The notes under the pieces: model-generated
Databases searched by the model: none
The model's input: the letters and a program-made list of their open reading frames with translations, nothing else
What the model was told of the DNA's origin: nothing
Assembly (NCBI RefSeq): GCF_013300725.1
Contig: NZ_JAAIMM010000005.1
Location: forward strand, 1-64,000
Length of the DNA: 64,000 nucleotides
Reading direction: 5' to 3'
Source: Allocoprococcus comes
GTDB taxonomy: Bacteria > Bacillota > Clostridia > Lachnospirales > Lachnospiraceae
Part shown: positions 18,814 to 27,399 of the stretch, piece after piece
Layout: each line of letters starts with the position of its first letter
How positions within the stretch are numbered: the stretch's first letter is position 1
Translations under genes and position numbers: made by a program

Positions 18814-19554
18814 ATGAGCGAAGAATATATTGTAGATGTTGATAACCTGACGATTCGGTTCAACATGGCATCTGAAAAGGTAGATAACCTGAAAGAATAT
18901 GTGATCAAACTGATCAAACACGAATTGATGTTCCAGGAATTTCTTGCGTTAAAAGATGTCAATTTAAAAGTAAAAAGAGGAGAGGCGTGGGGACTGATCG
19001 GAACAAACGGATCCGGAAAGTCAACGCTTTTAAAAGCCTGCTGTGGAATTTTAAAACCATACAAAGGTTCAGTTACTACAAAAGGGACCATTGCACCGTT
19101 GATTGAATTGGGTGCCGGGTTTGATATGAATATGACGGCTAGAGAAAATGTGTTTTTGAATGGAACTGTACTTGGACATTCAAGAAAATTTATGGAAGAG
19201 CATTTTGATGAAATTATTGAATTCGCAGAATTGCAGGATTTCTTGGATGTTCCGATTAAGAATTTTTCCTCTGGTATGCAGGCAAGACTTGGATTTGCAA
19301 TAGCTACCATGGTGAGACCGGATATTCTCGTGGTTGATGAAATCTTATCCGTTGGTGATTACCAGTTCCAGCAGAAATGTTATGAGAGAATGGGGCAGAT
19401 GTTGAGTGGAGGAACAACTCTGTTATATGTTTCTCATGATATAAATTCTGTCAGACAGTTATGTGATCATGCTATTTGGATTGACAAAGGAAATGTTCGA
19501 ATGAGTGGTCTGGTAGAAGAAGTAACAACTGAATATATGCATATGAATCAGTAA
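18814..19554 (+). CDS. Polysaccharide ABC exporter, ATPase subunit (Wzt/TagH type)
   Basis: 246 residues with Walker A GTNGSGKST near residue 66, signature NFSSGMQARL, Walker B ILVVDEIL and the H-loop SHD. The N-terminal insert TIRFNMASEKVDNLKEY is typical of Wzt/TagH. It ends after the nucleotide-binding domain, lacking the C-terminal carbohydrate-binding domain of long Wzt proteins, so the exported chain probably does not need a capping modification for recognition; that is inference from family knowledge. Stop codon is followed immediately by the next gene. Confidence 0.93.
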   Translation: MSEEYIVDVDNLTIRFNMASEKVDNLKEYVIKLIKHELMFQEFLALKDVNLKVKRGEAWGLIGTNGSGKSTLLKACCGILKPYKGSVTTKGTIAPLIELGAGFDMNMTARENVFLNGTVLGHSRKFMEEHFDEIIEFAELQDFLDVPIKNFSSGMQARLGFAIATMVRPDILVVDEILSVGDYQFQQKCYERMGQMLSGGTTLLYVSHDINSVRQLCDHAIWIDKGNVRMSGLVEEVTTEYMHMNQ

Positions 19555-19566
19555 GTGGTGAAAAGC

Positions 19567-21372
19567 ATGATATTACAAAAAATTGTATGGAATCAACAGT
19601 CTGTTGAGGAACCAGAATTATACTATAAATTAAAAAACGGAATTAAGTCAGAGAGTGGAATATTGCTTAATGCAGGTGGTGAAGCAGATTTCTTGACATA
19701 TATGAATATTTTTTCTGCTGAAAAATGGAGAAAGTATACAGGTATTCAATCGGTTTGTGTGTCTGTTAATTTTAAAGGAAAAATAAAGGTTGTCATATAT
19801 GCCTTATCCTGCAAGAATAAAAAAGTATGTTCGAAGATAATTATGCAATTTCCAATGGAAAGCAAAGGCGAAGATTCCGTGAATACTCCAATATTTGCTT
19901 TACCGGAGAGTGGAGTAGTAGGTGTATCCATAATCGCTGAGGAGGATACAGCCCTCTATGCAGCAAGTTATATGACTGATGAAGAGAGGGAAAAGAAGGA
20001 AGTTAAGATAGGAATAGGCATTTGTACTTTCAAACGTGAGAAGTATGTTGAGCGAAATATGAAAGTATTAAAAGAAAATCTGCTTAACAATGAGAATGCC
20101 TTATCTTATGGACATTTGTCGGTATGCATATCCGATAATGGCGGTACATTAGTAAGAGAAAAAATCGAGGATGAACATATTCGCATTGTTAAGAATAAAA
20201 ACCTTGGTGGAGTGGGTGGATTTACCAGAACGATGTTCGAACATATGCGAGATGATAGTATTACACATGTTTTATTGATGGATGACGATGCTGTGATTTC
20301 TCCTGAAGCGATAGAACGAACTTATACATTATTGACCCTGCTTAAAGAGAAATACAGAATGGCAGTAATCGGAGGCTCATTATTAAGAGAAGATTTGCCA
20401 ACTCTGCAGTATGAATGTGGTGCCTGCTGGAATGATGGTGATATTGTTGCGAATAACCATAATTTTGACATGACACAATTAAAAAATGTCGTGATAAATG
20501 AACAGATTCAAAAAGCAGAGTATACAGGCTGGTGGTATTCGTGTATTCCGGTTCCGTTTATTAAGGAAATGCATTATCCTTTGCCGTTTTTTATCCATAG
20601 AGATGATATAGAATATGGATTGAGGGCAAATGGGCAGTTTATTTTCTTAAATGGAATAACGATCTGGCATGAAGCTTTTGAAAATAAATTACCTGGTTTC
20701 CTGGAGTATTATGATGTCAGAAATCTGGCAATTACGAATGCAATCCATAATCCGCAGTTTGCTGCAAAGGATTTCAAAAAGATGCTTTTTGTGCAGGTCA
20801 GCAGTAATATCGGAAAATACAGATATAAATATGTAGATCTGAATTTGAAAGGTGCGGTTGATTTTTTAAGAGGTTTTAAGTGGTTTTATAATGCGGATAC
20901 CTTAGGCGTTCATGATGGATTAAAAAAATATAATTATCAGTCTATGCCGGCAGAAGAATTTATAGGACATAATGGAATCAAGCCGGAAGATCTGGATCCA
21001 TGTGGTAGACCGGAGGCTGAACCACCGTGTAAATTAAAACGAATATTGATCATGTTGTCAATGAATGGTCATTTTCTGCCTGCATATAAAAACAGAGCGA
21101 CAAAAGTAGCCAGACCAAATCCAAATATTTACGACTTGTTCCGTTGGAATGAGGTTGTGTATGCTGATGCAGCAGGAAATGCAATTTGTGTGAAGCGAAG
21201 TAGAATAGAATTACTGAAAGCATATATAAAAATGTTAAAAGTATTTCGATTAATAGATTTGCATTATGATAAGGTTTGCGAAGAATATAGAAAAAATCAT
21301 TCGAAACTTGAAAGCAAAGATTTTTGGAGCAATTATTTAGAGTTAAAAGAAGCACAAAATAAGGAGATGTAA
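19567..21372 (+). CDS. GlfT2-like galactofuranosyltransferase (first copy)
   Basis: 601 residues from the ATG at 19567 (GTG codons at 19555/19558 abut the upstream stop; AGTGGTG is the only ribosome-like site). N-terminal beta-rich domain (about 1-135), GT-A domain with GIGICTFKREKYVERN, NKNLGGVGGFTRTM and LMDDDAVIS (DDD at about 239-241), then IWHEAFENK, whose Trp-His matches the catalytic-region His of GlfT2, and an alpha-helical C-terminal domain. This is the architecture of mycobacterial GlfT2, a bifunctional polymerising galactofuranosyltransferase, and glf is in the same cluster. Noticeably AT-rich, like its partner. Confidence 0.8.
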   Translation: MILQKIVWNQQSVEEPELYYKLKNGIKSESGILLNAGGEADFLTYMNIFSAEKWRKYTGIQSVCVSVNFKGKIKVVIYALSCKNKKVCSKIIMQFPMESKGEDSVNTPIFALPESGVVGVSIIAEEDTALYAASYMTDEEREKKEVKIGIGICTFKREKYVERNMKVLKENLLNNENALSYGHLSVCISDNGGTLVREKIEDEHIRIVKNKNLGGVGGFTRTMFEHMRDDSITHVLLMDDDAVISPEAIERTYTLLTLLKEKYRMAVIGGSLLREDLPTLQYECGACWNDGDIVANNHNFDMTQLKNVVINEQIQKAEYTGWWYSCIPVPFIKEMHYPLPFFIHRDDIEYGLRANGQFIFLNGITIWHEAFENKLPGFLEYYDVRNLAITNAIHNPQFAAKDFKKMLFVQVSSNIGKYRYKYVDLNLKGAVDFLRGFKWFYNADTLGVHDGLKKYNYQSMPAEEFIGHNGIKPEDLDPCGRPEAEPPCKLKRILIMLSMNGHFLPAYKNRATKVARPNPNIYDLFRWNEVVYADAAGNAICVKRSRIELLKAYIKMLKVFRLIDLHYDKVCEEYRKNHSKLESKDFWSNYLELKEAQNKEM

Positions 21373-21375
21373 ACA

Positions 21376-23205
21376 ATGGAGTTAAAATTACAAAGTATTC
21401 TATTTCCAGATAAAGAAGAATATACAGATAACGCCGATCTTTTTTATAAGGGTGGATTAGGAATCCGTGATGCTGAAGAAAAATGTTTTGTATTTTCAAA
21501 ATATAGTACATGTGACTTTGGAGCTTATTTAAATGCCTTTTCTATGAAAAAATGGAAAAAACACACAAAAATCGGCAAAACGGTGTTGAAGCTTGAAATT
21601 AAAGGTGACTTTGAGCTGGTTCTGTCCGGATATCATAGAATTGAGAATTCAGCAAAAAGAAATGTTTTGTTAAAGAAAGAATACCATTGCGATCAAAAAA
21701 AAGAAATTATTGTTGAGATTCCATCAAATAAGGACACATTGATTGCATTTGAGCTCCGCATGTATTCAGAGTGCTGTGTATATGGTGGCGGTTATTATGC
21801 TGAGGTAAATGAAAGTGATTTCAATGAAGTGAGACTTTCAATCGCAACGACAACATTTAAAAAAGAAGACTTTATTCGTAAAAATGTTAAAATGATCAAG
21901 GATGAAATTTTAACTCAGGATGATATCATTGGAAAAAATGTTTACTTGCACATCGTTGATAATGATGAAGGCCGAGTATTGTCGGCGGAAGAATTTGAAG
22001 GTCCGCATATTTATTATCATAGAAATAAAAATGTAGGCGGTTCAGGTGGATTTACACGAGGAATGATTGAATCTATTCGACAGAAACCAAAAGCAACTCA
22101 TGTATTATTGATGGATGATGATGTTGTTGTTTTATCAGAAAGTATAAAAAGAACATATTTATTATTGTTACTGGCAAAAGAAAAATATAAAGATTATATT
22201 ATCAGTGGTGCCATGCTTTGTTATGAAGAGATGGATGTTTTCCATGAAGATGTGGGATTTTTAGGAGCAGATGGAGGACAGAATTCTTCAAAAGGTCATG
22301 GAAAAATTGTGGAGATGGCTGAAATGCTTCAAAAGGAGGAAGCAAAAACGAAAAAGGCTGATTCCTATGCCGGTTGGTGGTATTGTTGTGTACCGGTAAC
22401 AATGATCGAGAAAAACGGATTTGCATTACCATTGTTTATCCGTGTTGATGATACGGAATTCAGTTTCCGTAATAATGCTAAATTTATTACCATGAACGGT
22501 ATTTGCGTATGGCATATGGGCTTTACTTTAAAGTTCAATTATTTCATGGAATATTATCAAGTATTCCGTAACTTTTTGATTGAAGAGGCATGTAATCCGT
22601 CCAGAAACAGAAGAGAACGTATCTGGAAACGTTTTAATGGTATGTTTTTAACGGAAATACTGCGCTTTAATTATGATGCTGCAGAAATCATTGTTGATGC
22701 AATCAGAGATTATTTAAAAGGACCTGCTTTTATTGAAGCGGAAAAATGTCAGGAACGATTAAAAACAATGTCCGCAAAAAATGCAAATATGGCAGATCTT
22801 GCAGAATTTGATGAATATGGGGTGGATATTGATTCTATTTATCAAACAGATCACAGAAGTCTGAAGGATACCATTCTTTATCGCCTGACTTTTAATGGAC
22901 AGCTTTTCTGGCCAAAAAAATGGTTACGGAAAGGGCCGGCGGCGGTTGCTCATGACTGGTTCTATAATCCACAGAGACAATGCCTTGTAGATAGTGTCAT
23001 TGCAATTAATCCAAATGCATATACTGCAGAAATCAGATATCTGGATAAGAAGAAATTCAGACAGGTCATGAAATACTATCTTGAAACAGTGAAGCGTTAT
23101 AAAAAAATTCACAAAGAAGTAGATAAAGCTTATTATAACAGAAGAAAATATTTGACATCTTATAAGTTCTGGAAAGAGTATTTAGAATTAGAAAAGTATC
23201 AATAA
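21376..23205 (+). CDS. GlfT2-like galactofuranosyltransferase (second copy)
   Basis: 609 residues with the same domain order as the gene just upstream: beta-rich N-terminus, SIATTTFKKEDFIRKN, NKNVGGSGGFTRGM, LMDDDVVVL (DDD near 247-249), AGWWYCCVP and VWHMGFTLK, then a helical C-terminus. The two proteins are clearly paralogous but well diverged outside the motifs, so different linkage or acceptor specificity is likely (for example initiation versus extension). Separated from the first copy by 3 bp; AGGAGATG precedes the start. Confidence 0.8.
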   Translation: MELKLQSILFPDKEEYTDNADLFYKGGLGIRDAEEKCFVFSKYSTCDFGAYLNAFSMKKWKKHTKIGKTVLKLEIKGDFELVLSGYHRIENSAKRNVLLKKEYHCDQKKEIIVEIPSNKDTLIAFELRMYSECCVYGGGYYAEVNESDFNEVRLSIATTTFKKEDFIRKNVKMIKDEILTQDDIIGKNVYLHIVDNDEGRVLSAEEFEGPHIYYHRNKNVGGSGGFTRGMIESIRQKPKATHVLLMDDDVVVLSESIKRTYLLLLLAKEKYKDYIISGAMLCYEEMDVFHEDVGFLGADGGQNSSKGHGKIVEMAEMLQKEEAKTKKADSYAGWWYCCVPVTMIEKNGFALPLFIRVDDTEFSFRNNAKFITMNGICVWHMGFTLKFNYFMEYYQVFRNFLIEEACNPSRNRRERIWKRFNGMFLTEILRFNYDAAEIIVDAIRDYLKGPAFIEAEKCQERLKTMSAKNANMADLAEFDEYGVDIDSIYQTDHRSLKDTILYRLTFNGQLFWPKKWLRKGPAAVAHDWFYNPQRQCLVDSVIAINPNAYTAEIRYLDKKKFRQVMKYYLETVKRYKKIHKEVDKAYYNRRKYLTSYKFWKEYLELEKYQ

Positions 23206-23238
23206 AGATCTAAAATTTATGAAGAAAGAAGTTTTTTT

Positions 23239-24441
23239 ATGAAAAACATGCATATCGCTTTCTCTCCTCCGGATATCACAGAGGAGGAGATAGCAGAAGT
23301 TGTGGATACTTTAAGAAGTGGCTGGATCACCACCGGACCAAAGACGAAGCTCTTTGAAAAGAAGCTGGCCGAGTATATGGGAACTAATCGGGTTGTTTGC
23401 CTGAATTCAGCCACAGCTTGTCTGGAGATGACTTTGCGTCTTCTGGGAATCGGACCTGGAGATGAAGTGATCACGACAGCCTATACCTATAGTGCCTCAG
23501 CAAGTGTTGTCTCACATGTGGGCGCAAAACTGGTTTTGATTGATGTGGCGAAAGATTCCTATGAGATGGATTATGAAAAACTGGCAGACGCTATCAATGA
23601 AAAGACAAAAGTCATCATTCCGGTAGATCTTGCCGGAATCATGTGTGACTATGATAAGATATTTGAAATTGTAGAAGCAAAGAAATCACTTTTCCATCCG
23701 GCAAATGAACTTCAGGAGAAGTTTGGCAGAGTGATTGTGGTGGCAGATGCAGCGCATGCATTTGGCGCAGAGCGAAAAGGAAAGAAATGTGGACAGGCTG
23801 CAGATTTCACAAGTTTTTCCTTCCATGCAGTAAAGAATCTTACCACAGCGGAAGGAGGAGCAGTTACATGGCGTCCAATCGAAGGTGTGGATGATGACGA
23901 CATTTATAAAAAATATATGCTCTTTTCACTGCATGGTCAGTCCAAGGATGCGCTTGCTAAGACGCAGCTTGGCGCATGGGAGTATGATGTTGTGGCACCT
24001 TATTTCAAATGCAATATGACCGATATCATGGCTTCTATTGGATTGGTACAGTTAAAGCGCTATGATGCATTATTGGCACGTCGTCGGGAAATCATAGGAA
24101 TGTATGATAAAGCACTGGAAAGTCTTCCTGTGAGTGTACTGAATCATTTTGATACAGATCATAAGTCCAGCGGACATTTGTATCTGATCCGTGTTCAGGG
24201 AAAAATGCGGGAAGAGTGTAATGAGATCATTACGAAGATGGCAGAGCATGGCGTAGCAACGAATGTGCATTACAAACCGTTACCGTTGTTATCTGCATAC
24301 AAAAATATGGGATTTGATATTAAAGATTATCCAAATGCTTATGCTTTATTTGAAAATGCAATTACATTACCGCTTCATACGAAACTTACCGATGAAGAGG
24401 TAAAATACGTGACGGATGTATTAAAGGAATGCATCGGATAG
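23239..24441 (+). CDS. DegT/DnrJ/EryC1/StrS sugar aminotransferase
   Basis: 400 residues, PLP-dependent fold type I. GWITTGPKTKLFE at the start, the AYTYSASA phosphate-binding region, VADAAHAFGA carrying the PLP-contacting Asp, and SFHAVKNLTTAEGG with the Schiff-base Lys. These enzymes aminate nucleotide 4-keto sugars. With the CapD/PglF-type dehydratase upstream and the PglC-like transferase 9 bp downstream, the most economical role is PglE-like formation of UDP-2-acetamido-4-amino-2,4,6-trideoxyhexose. No dedicated N-acetyltransferase of the PglD type is visible in the window. Confidence 0.88.
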   Translation: MKNMHIAFSPPDITEEEIAEVVDTLRSGWITTGPKTKLFEKKLAEYMGTNRVVCLNSATACLEMTLRLLGIGPGDEVITTAYTYSASASVVSHVGAKLVLIDVAKDSYEMDYEKLADAINEKTKVIIPVDLAGIMCDYDKIFEIVEAKKSLFHPANELQEKFGRVIVVADAAHAFGAERKGKKCGQAADFTSFSFHAVKNLTTAEGGAVTWRPIEGVDDDDIYKKYMLFSLHGQSKDALAKTQLGAWEYDVVAPYFKCNMTDIMASIGLVQLKRYDALLARRREIIGMYDKALESLPVSVLNHFDTDHKSSGHLYLIRVQGKMREECNEIITKMAEHGVATNVHYKPLPLLSAYKNMGFDIKDYPNAYALFENAITLPLHTKLTDEEVKYVTDVLKECIG

Positions 24442-24450
24442 GAATGCTGT

Positions 24451-25131
24451 ATGAGAAAATGGGAAGAACTTCCGAAGTTTATGAGAACGGACGAAGTAAA
24501 AAAATATTATGATATCCTGATCAGACATGAAAAAGAATTAAAATTAAAACGTTATTTTGACATTCTGCTTTCGATGATTTTGCTTGTCATTTTATCACCG
24601 ATCATGTTAGTCATCAGTATTGCAATCAAGCTGGATTCACCGGGACCGGTGATTTACAAGCAGGTGCGTGTGACACAGTATGGAAAGAAATTTCACATTC
24701 TAAAGTTCCGTACTATGGTGCAGAATGCGGACAAGATGGGAACACAGGTTACGATCAGTCAGGATTCCAGACTGACACGGGTTGGAAAAGTGATCCGTGG
24801 CTGCAGGATTGATGAATTTCCGCAGCTTATCAATGTTCTTCGTGGAGAGATGAGTTTTGTTGGAACCAGACCGGAAGTTGTGAAGTATGTAAAAGGCTAT
24901 ACTAAAGAAATGTATGCGACTCTTTTGTTACCGGCAGGAATCACTTCCAGAGCCAGCGTATGCTACAAAGATGAGGGTGAAATGCTGGAGCATGTAGAAG
25001 ATGTGGATTATGCTTATATTCATGAAGTGCTTCCGGAGAAGATGAGTTATAATCTGGAAGATCTGCGCAAATACAGTCTGTGGAGAGATTTTATGACCAT
25101 GTTTATGACAGTATTTGCAGTATTACGATAA
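24451..25131 (+). CDS. Initiating phosphoglycosyl transferase (PglC/WcaJ family)
   Basis: 226 residues. A membrane re-entrant/hydrophobic segment near residues 36-60 is followed by the bacterial sugar-transferase domain: SPGPVIYKQVR, ILKFRTM and IDEFPQLINVLRGEMSFVGTRPE, where the Asp-Glu pair is the catalytic dyad. It would load a sugar-1-phosphate onto undecaprenyl phosphate, starting glycan assembly on the inner membrane face. A C-terminal extension of about 60 residues beyond the PglC core is present. Immediate neighbour of the DegT aminotransferase, matching PglC/PglE pairing. Confidence 0.9.
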   Translation: MRKWEELPKFMRTDEVKKYYDILIRHEKELKLKRYFDILLSMILLVILSPIMLVISIAIKLDSPGPVIYKQVRVTQYGKKFHILKFRTMVQNADKMGTQVTISQDSRLTRVGKVIRGCRIDEFPQLINVLRGEMSFVGTRPEVVKYVKGYTKEMYATLLLPAGITSRASVCYKDEGEMLEHVEDVDYAYIHEVLPEKMSYNLEDLRKYSLWRDFMTMFMTVFAVLR

Positions 25132-25154
25132 GAACTACAGTATAGGAGAAATGT

Positions 25155-26153
25155 ATGTTAGTATCAGTTTGCACGATTGCGCGCAATGAAGAAGAGTATC
25201 TTCCGCACTTGCTGGAGGATATCACAAAACAGGATTACCCGGCAGAGCAGATCGAAGTTGTGATGGTGGACAGCAGTTCAACAGATGGAACCAGACGGAT
25301 TATGGAACGTTTTGCCGAAGAAAATCCGCAGTATCATAACTGCTTTGTTACGGAAAATCCGGGGAACAATCAGGCATCCGGATGGAATCAGGCAATCCGT
25401 AGTTCAACCGGAGATATTATTATCCGTCTGGACGCACATGGACGCATTCCAGAGGATTTTGTTTCCAAGAATGTGGAGTGTATGGAAAGCGGAGAGGATG
25501 TCACCGGGGGACCAAGGCCAAATCTTCCGGAGAAGGATACACCGTGGCAGAGATTGCTTCTGAGTGCGGAAAGTTCAATGTTCGGAAGTGGAATCGCAGG
25601 TTTCCGGAGAGAGAATGAAAAGAAATATGTAAAGTCCATGTTCCATGCAGCTTATCGGAGAGAAGTATTTGAAAAGGTTGGACTTTTCAATGAGAATCTG
25701 GGAAGAACGGAAGATAATGAAATGCATTACCGGATCCGGCAGGCAGGATACCGTTTGTGCTATGATCCGCAGATTCATTCCTGGCAGTATGTGAGAAGTT
25801 CGATTCCGGGAATGATGAAGCAGAAATACGGTAATGGAGACTGGGTGGCAAGAACGCTTGGTGTATGTCCGAGCTGTCTCAGTATCTATCATTTTGTGCC
25901 GTTTGCATTTGTGATTGCGATTATTGTAACATCAATTTTAGCAGCACTGAAAAAGCCATTTCTGGCGATTGCAATGTGGATTACCTACTGGTGTGGTGCA
26001 ATCGGAATGGCAGTTCTTGCTGTGAAAAATGAGATGAAGCATATATGTCAGCTTTTGCTTCCGGGAATTTTCTTTTTGCTTCATTTAAGCTATGGAGTAG
26101 GAAGTGTAGTTGGAATGGGAAAGATGATAAAAGATAAAATTACAAAGAAATAA
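25155..26153 (+). CDS. Membrane-anchored glycosyltransferase family 2 (ExoA-like)
   Basis: 332 residues. GT2 domain at about 1-230 with VSVCTIARNEEEYLPHLL, VMVDSSSTDGT and RLDAHGRIP, an arrangement found in ExoA-like succinoglycan glucosyltransferases. Three hydrophobic helices lie near 245-265, 272-292 and 300-320, so the enzyme is held at the membrane. TAGGAG sits 6 bp before the ATG at 25155; an overlapping ATG at 25151 is out of frame. Between the priming transferase and glf, so an early chain-building role is plausible. Confidence 0.85.
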   Translation: MLVSVCTIARNEEEYLPHLLEDITKQDYPAEQIEVVMVDSSSTDGTRRIMERFAEENPQYHNCFVTENPGNNQASGWNQAIRSSTGDIIIRLDAHGRIPEDFVSKNVECMESGEDVTGGPRPNLPEKDTPWQRLLLSAESSMFGSGIAGFRRENEKKYVKSMFHAAYRREVFEKVGLFNENLGRTEDNEMHYRIRQAGYRLCYDPQIHSWQYVRSSIPGMMKQKYGNGDWVARTLGVCPSCLSIYHFVPFAFVIAIIVTSILAALKKPFLAIAMWITYWCGAIGMAVLAVKNEMKHICQLLLPGIFFLLHLSYGVGSVVGMGKMIKDKITKK

Positions 26154-26171
26154 AAGAGAGGATTTAGTATT

Positions 26172-27269
26172 ATGAAGTATGATTATTTAGTAGTAGGATC
26201 AGGATTATATGGGGCAGTATTTGCCCATGAAGCAAAGAAAAAAGGAAAAACCTGTCTGGTAATTGACAAGCGTCCGCATATCGGTGGAAATATTTATTGT
26301 GAAAATATTGAAGGAATTAATGTTCACAAATACGGTGCACATATTTTCCATACCTCCAATAAAAAGGTTTGGGATTACATCAACCAGTTCGCAGAGTTCA
26401 ATAATTACATTAACTCACCGGTAGCGATTTACAAGGATGAGCTTTACAACCTGCCGTTCAACATGAACACATTCAGCAAAATGTGGAACATCAAGACACC
26501 ACAGGAAGCAAAAGACATGATCGCAAAACAGGTTGCAGAGACTGGAATTACAGAACCGAAGAACCTGGAAGAACAGGGATTGTCTCTGGTAGGAAAAGAT
26601 GTATTTGAGAAACTAGTAAAAGGTTATACCGAAAAACAGTGGGGACGTGCCTGCAAAGACCTTCCGGCATTCATCATCAAACGTTTACCGGTAAGATTTA
26701 CATTTGACAATAACTACTTCAATGACAGATATCAGGGAATCCCGATCGGCGGATATACAAAGATCATTGAAAAGATGCTGGACGGAATCGAAGTAAAGAC
26801 AGATACCGACTACTTTGAGTTCATCAAAGAAAATCCGGATATCGCAGAGAAGACACTGTTTACCGGAATGATCGACGAATACTTCGGATACAAGCTCGGA
26901 GCACTGGAATATCGTTCGGTAAGATTTGAAACAGAAGTGCTTGAAACAGACAACTATCAGGGAAATGCAGTCGTAAACTATACCGAAAGAGAAGTTCCTT
27001 ATACACGTATCATCGAACACAAGCATTTTGAATTTGGAAAGCAGGAAAAAACTGTTATCTCCAAAGAGTATTCTTCCGAATGGAAAGTAGGAATGGAACC
27101 ATATTATCCGGTAAATAACGAACAGAACAATAAGCTGTTTGAAGAATACAGAAAGCTTGCAGAGCAGGAAAAGAATGTGATCTTTGGTGGACGTCTTGGA
27201 AATTATAAGTATTATGATATGGATAAGGTAATTGAGGCGGCACTGGAGATGGTGGCTGAGGAATTATAA
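26172..27269 (+). CDS. glf: UDP-galactopyranose mutase
   Basis: Converts UDP-Galp to UDP-Galf with reduced FAD, giving the donor for galactofuranosyltransferases. 365 residues, normal for bacterial Glf. The FAD-binding VVGSGLYGAVFAHEA opens the protein; HKYGAHIFHT, NLPFNMNTF, the YTEKQWG segment and RLPVRFTFDNNYFNDRYQGIP are strongly conserved family marks. Last gene before a long hairpin. Its presence in the cluster, with two GlfT2-like enzymes, makes a galactofuranose-containing polymer the best prediction. Confidence 0.97.
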   Translation: MKYDYLVVGSGLYGAVFAHEAKKKGKTCLVIDKRPHIGGNIYCENIEGINVHKYGAHIFHTSNKKVWDYINQFAEFNNYINSPVAIYKDELYNLPFNMNTFSKMWNIKTPQEAKDMIAKQVAETGITEPKNLEEQGLSLVGKDVFEKLVKGYTEKQWGRACKDLPAFIIKRLPVRFTFDNNYFNDRYQGIPIGGYTKIIEKMLDGIEVKTDTDYFEFIKENPDIAEKTLFTGMIDEYFGYKLGALEYRSVRFETEVLETDNYQGNAVVNYTEREVPYTRIIEHKHFEFGKQEKTVISKEYSSEWKVGMEPYYPVNNEQNNKLFEEYRKLAEQEKNVIFGGRLGNYKYYDMDKVIEAALEMVAEEL

Positions 27270-27280
27270 AAGGTTTGGAT

Positions 27281-27314
27281 AAATCAGGATATGTTGCAAA
27301 GCATATCCTGATTT
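27281..27314 (+). terminator. Hairpin after glf
   Basis: Perfect 13-bp stem AAATCAGGATATG / CATATCCTGATTT (27281-27293 with 27302-27314) and an 8-nt loop. The A/T ends supply a short T run only, so it is a probable but not textbook terminator. It marks the break before the AT-rich module. Confidence 0.65.
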
Positions 27315-27399
27315 AAACTGTCTGTAAAGAGAGGAAATAAAATGAATTGGATAAAGTAAATTAACAATAAGGTAGAGGGAAAATGGATAAATTCATCTT

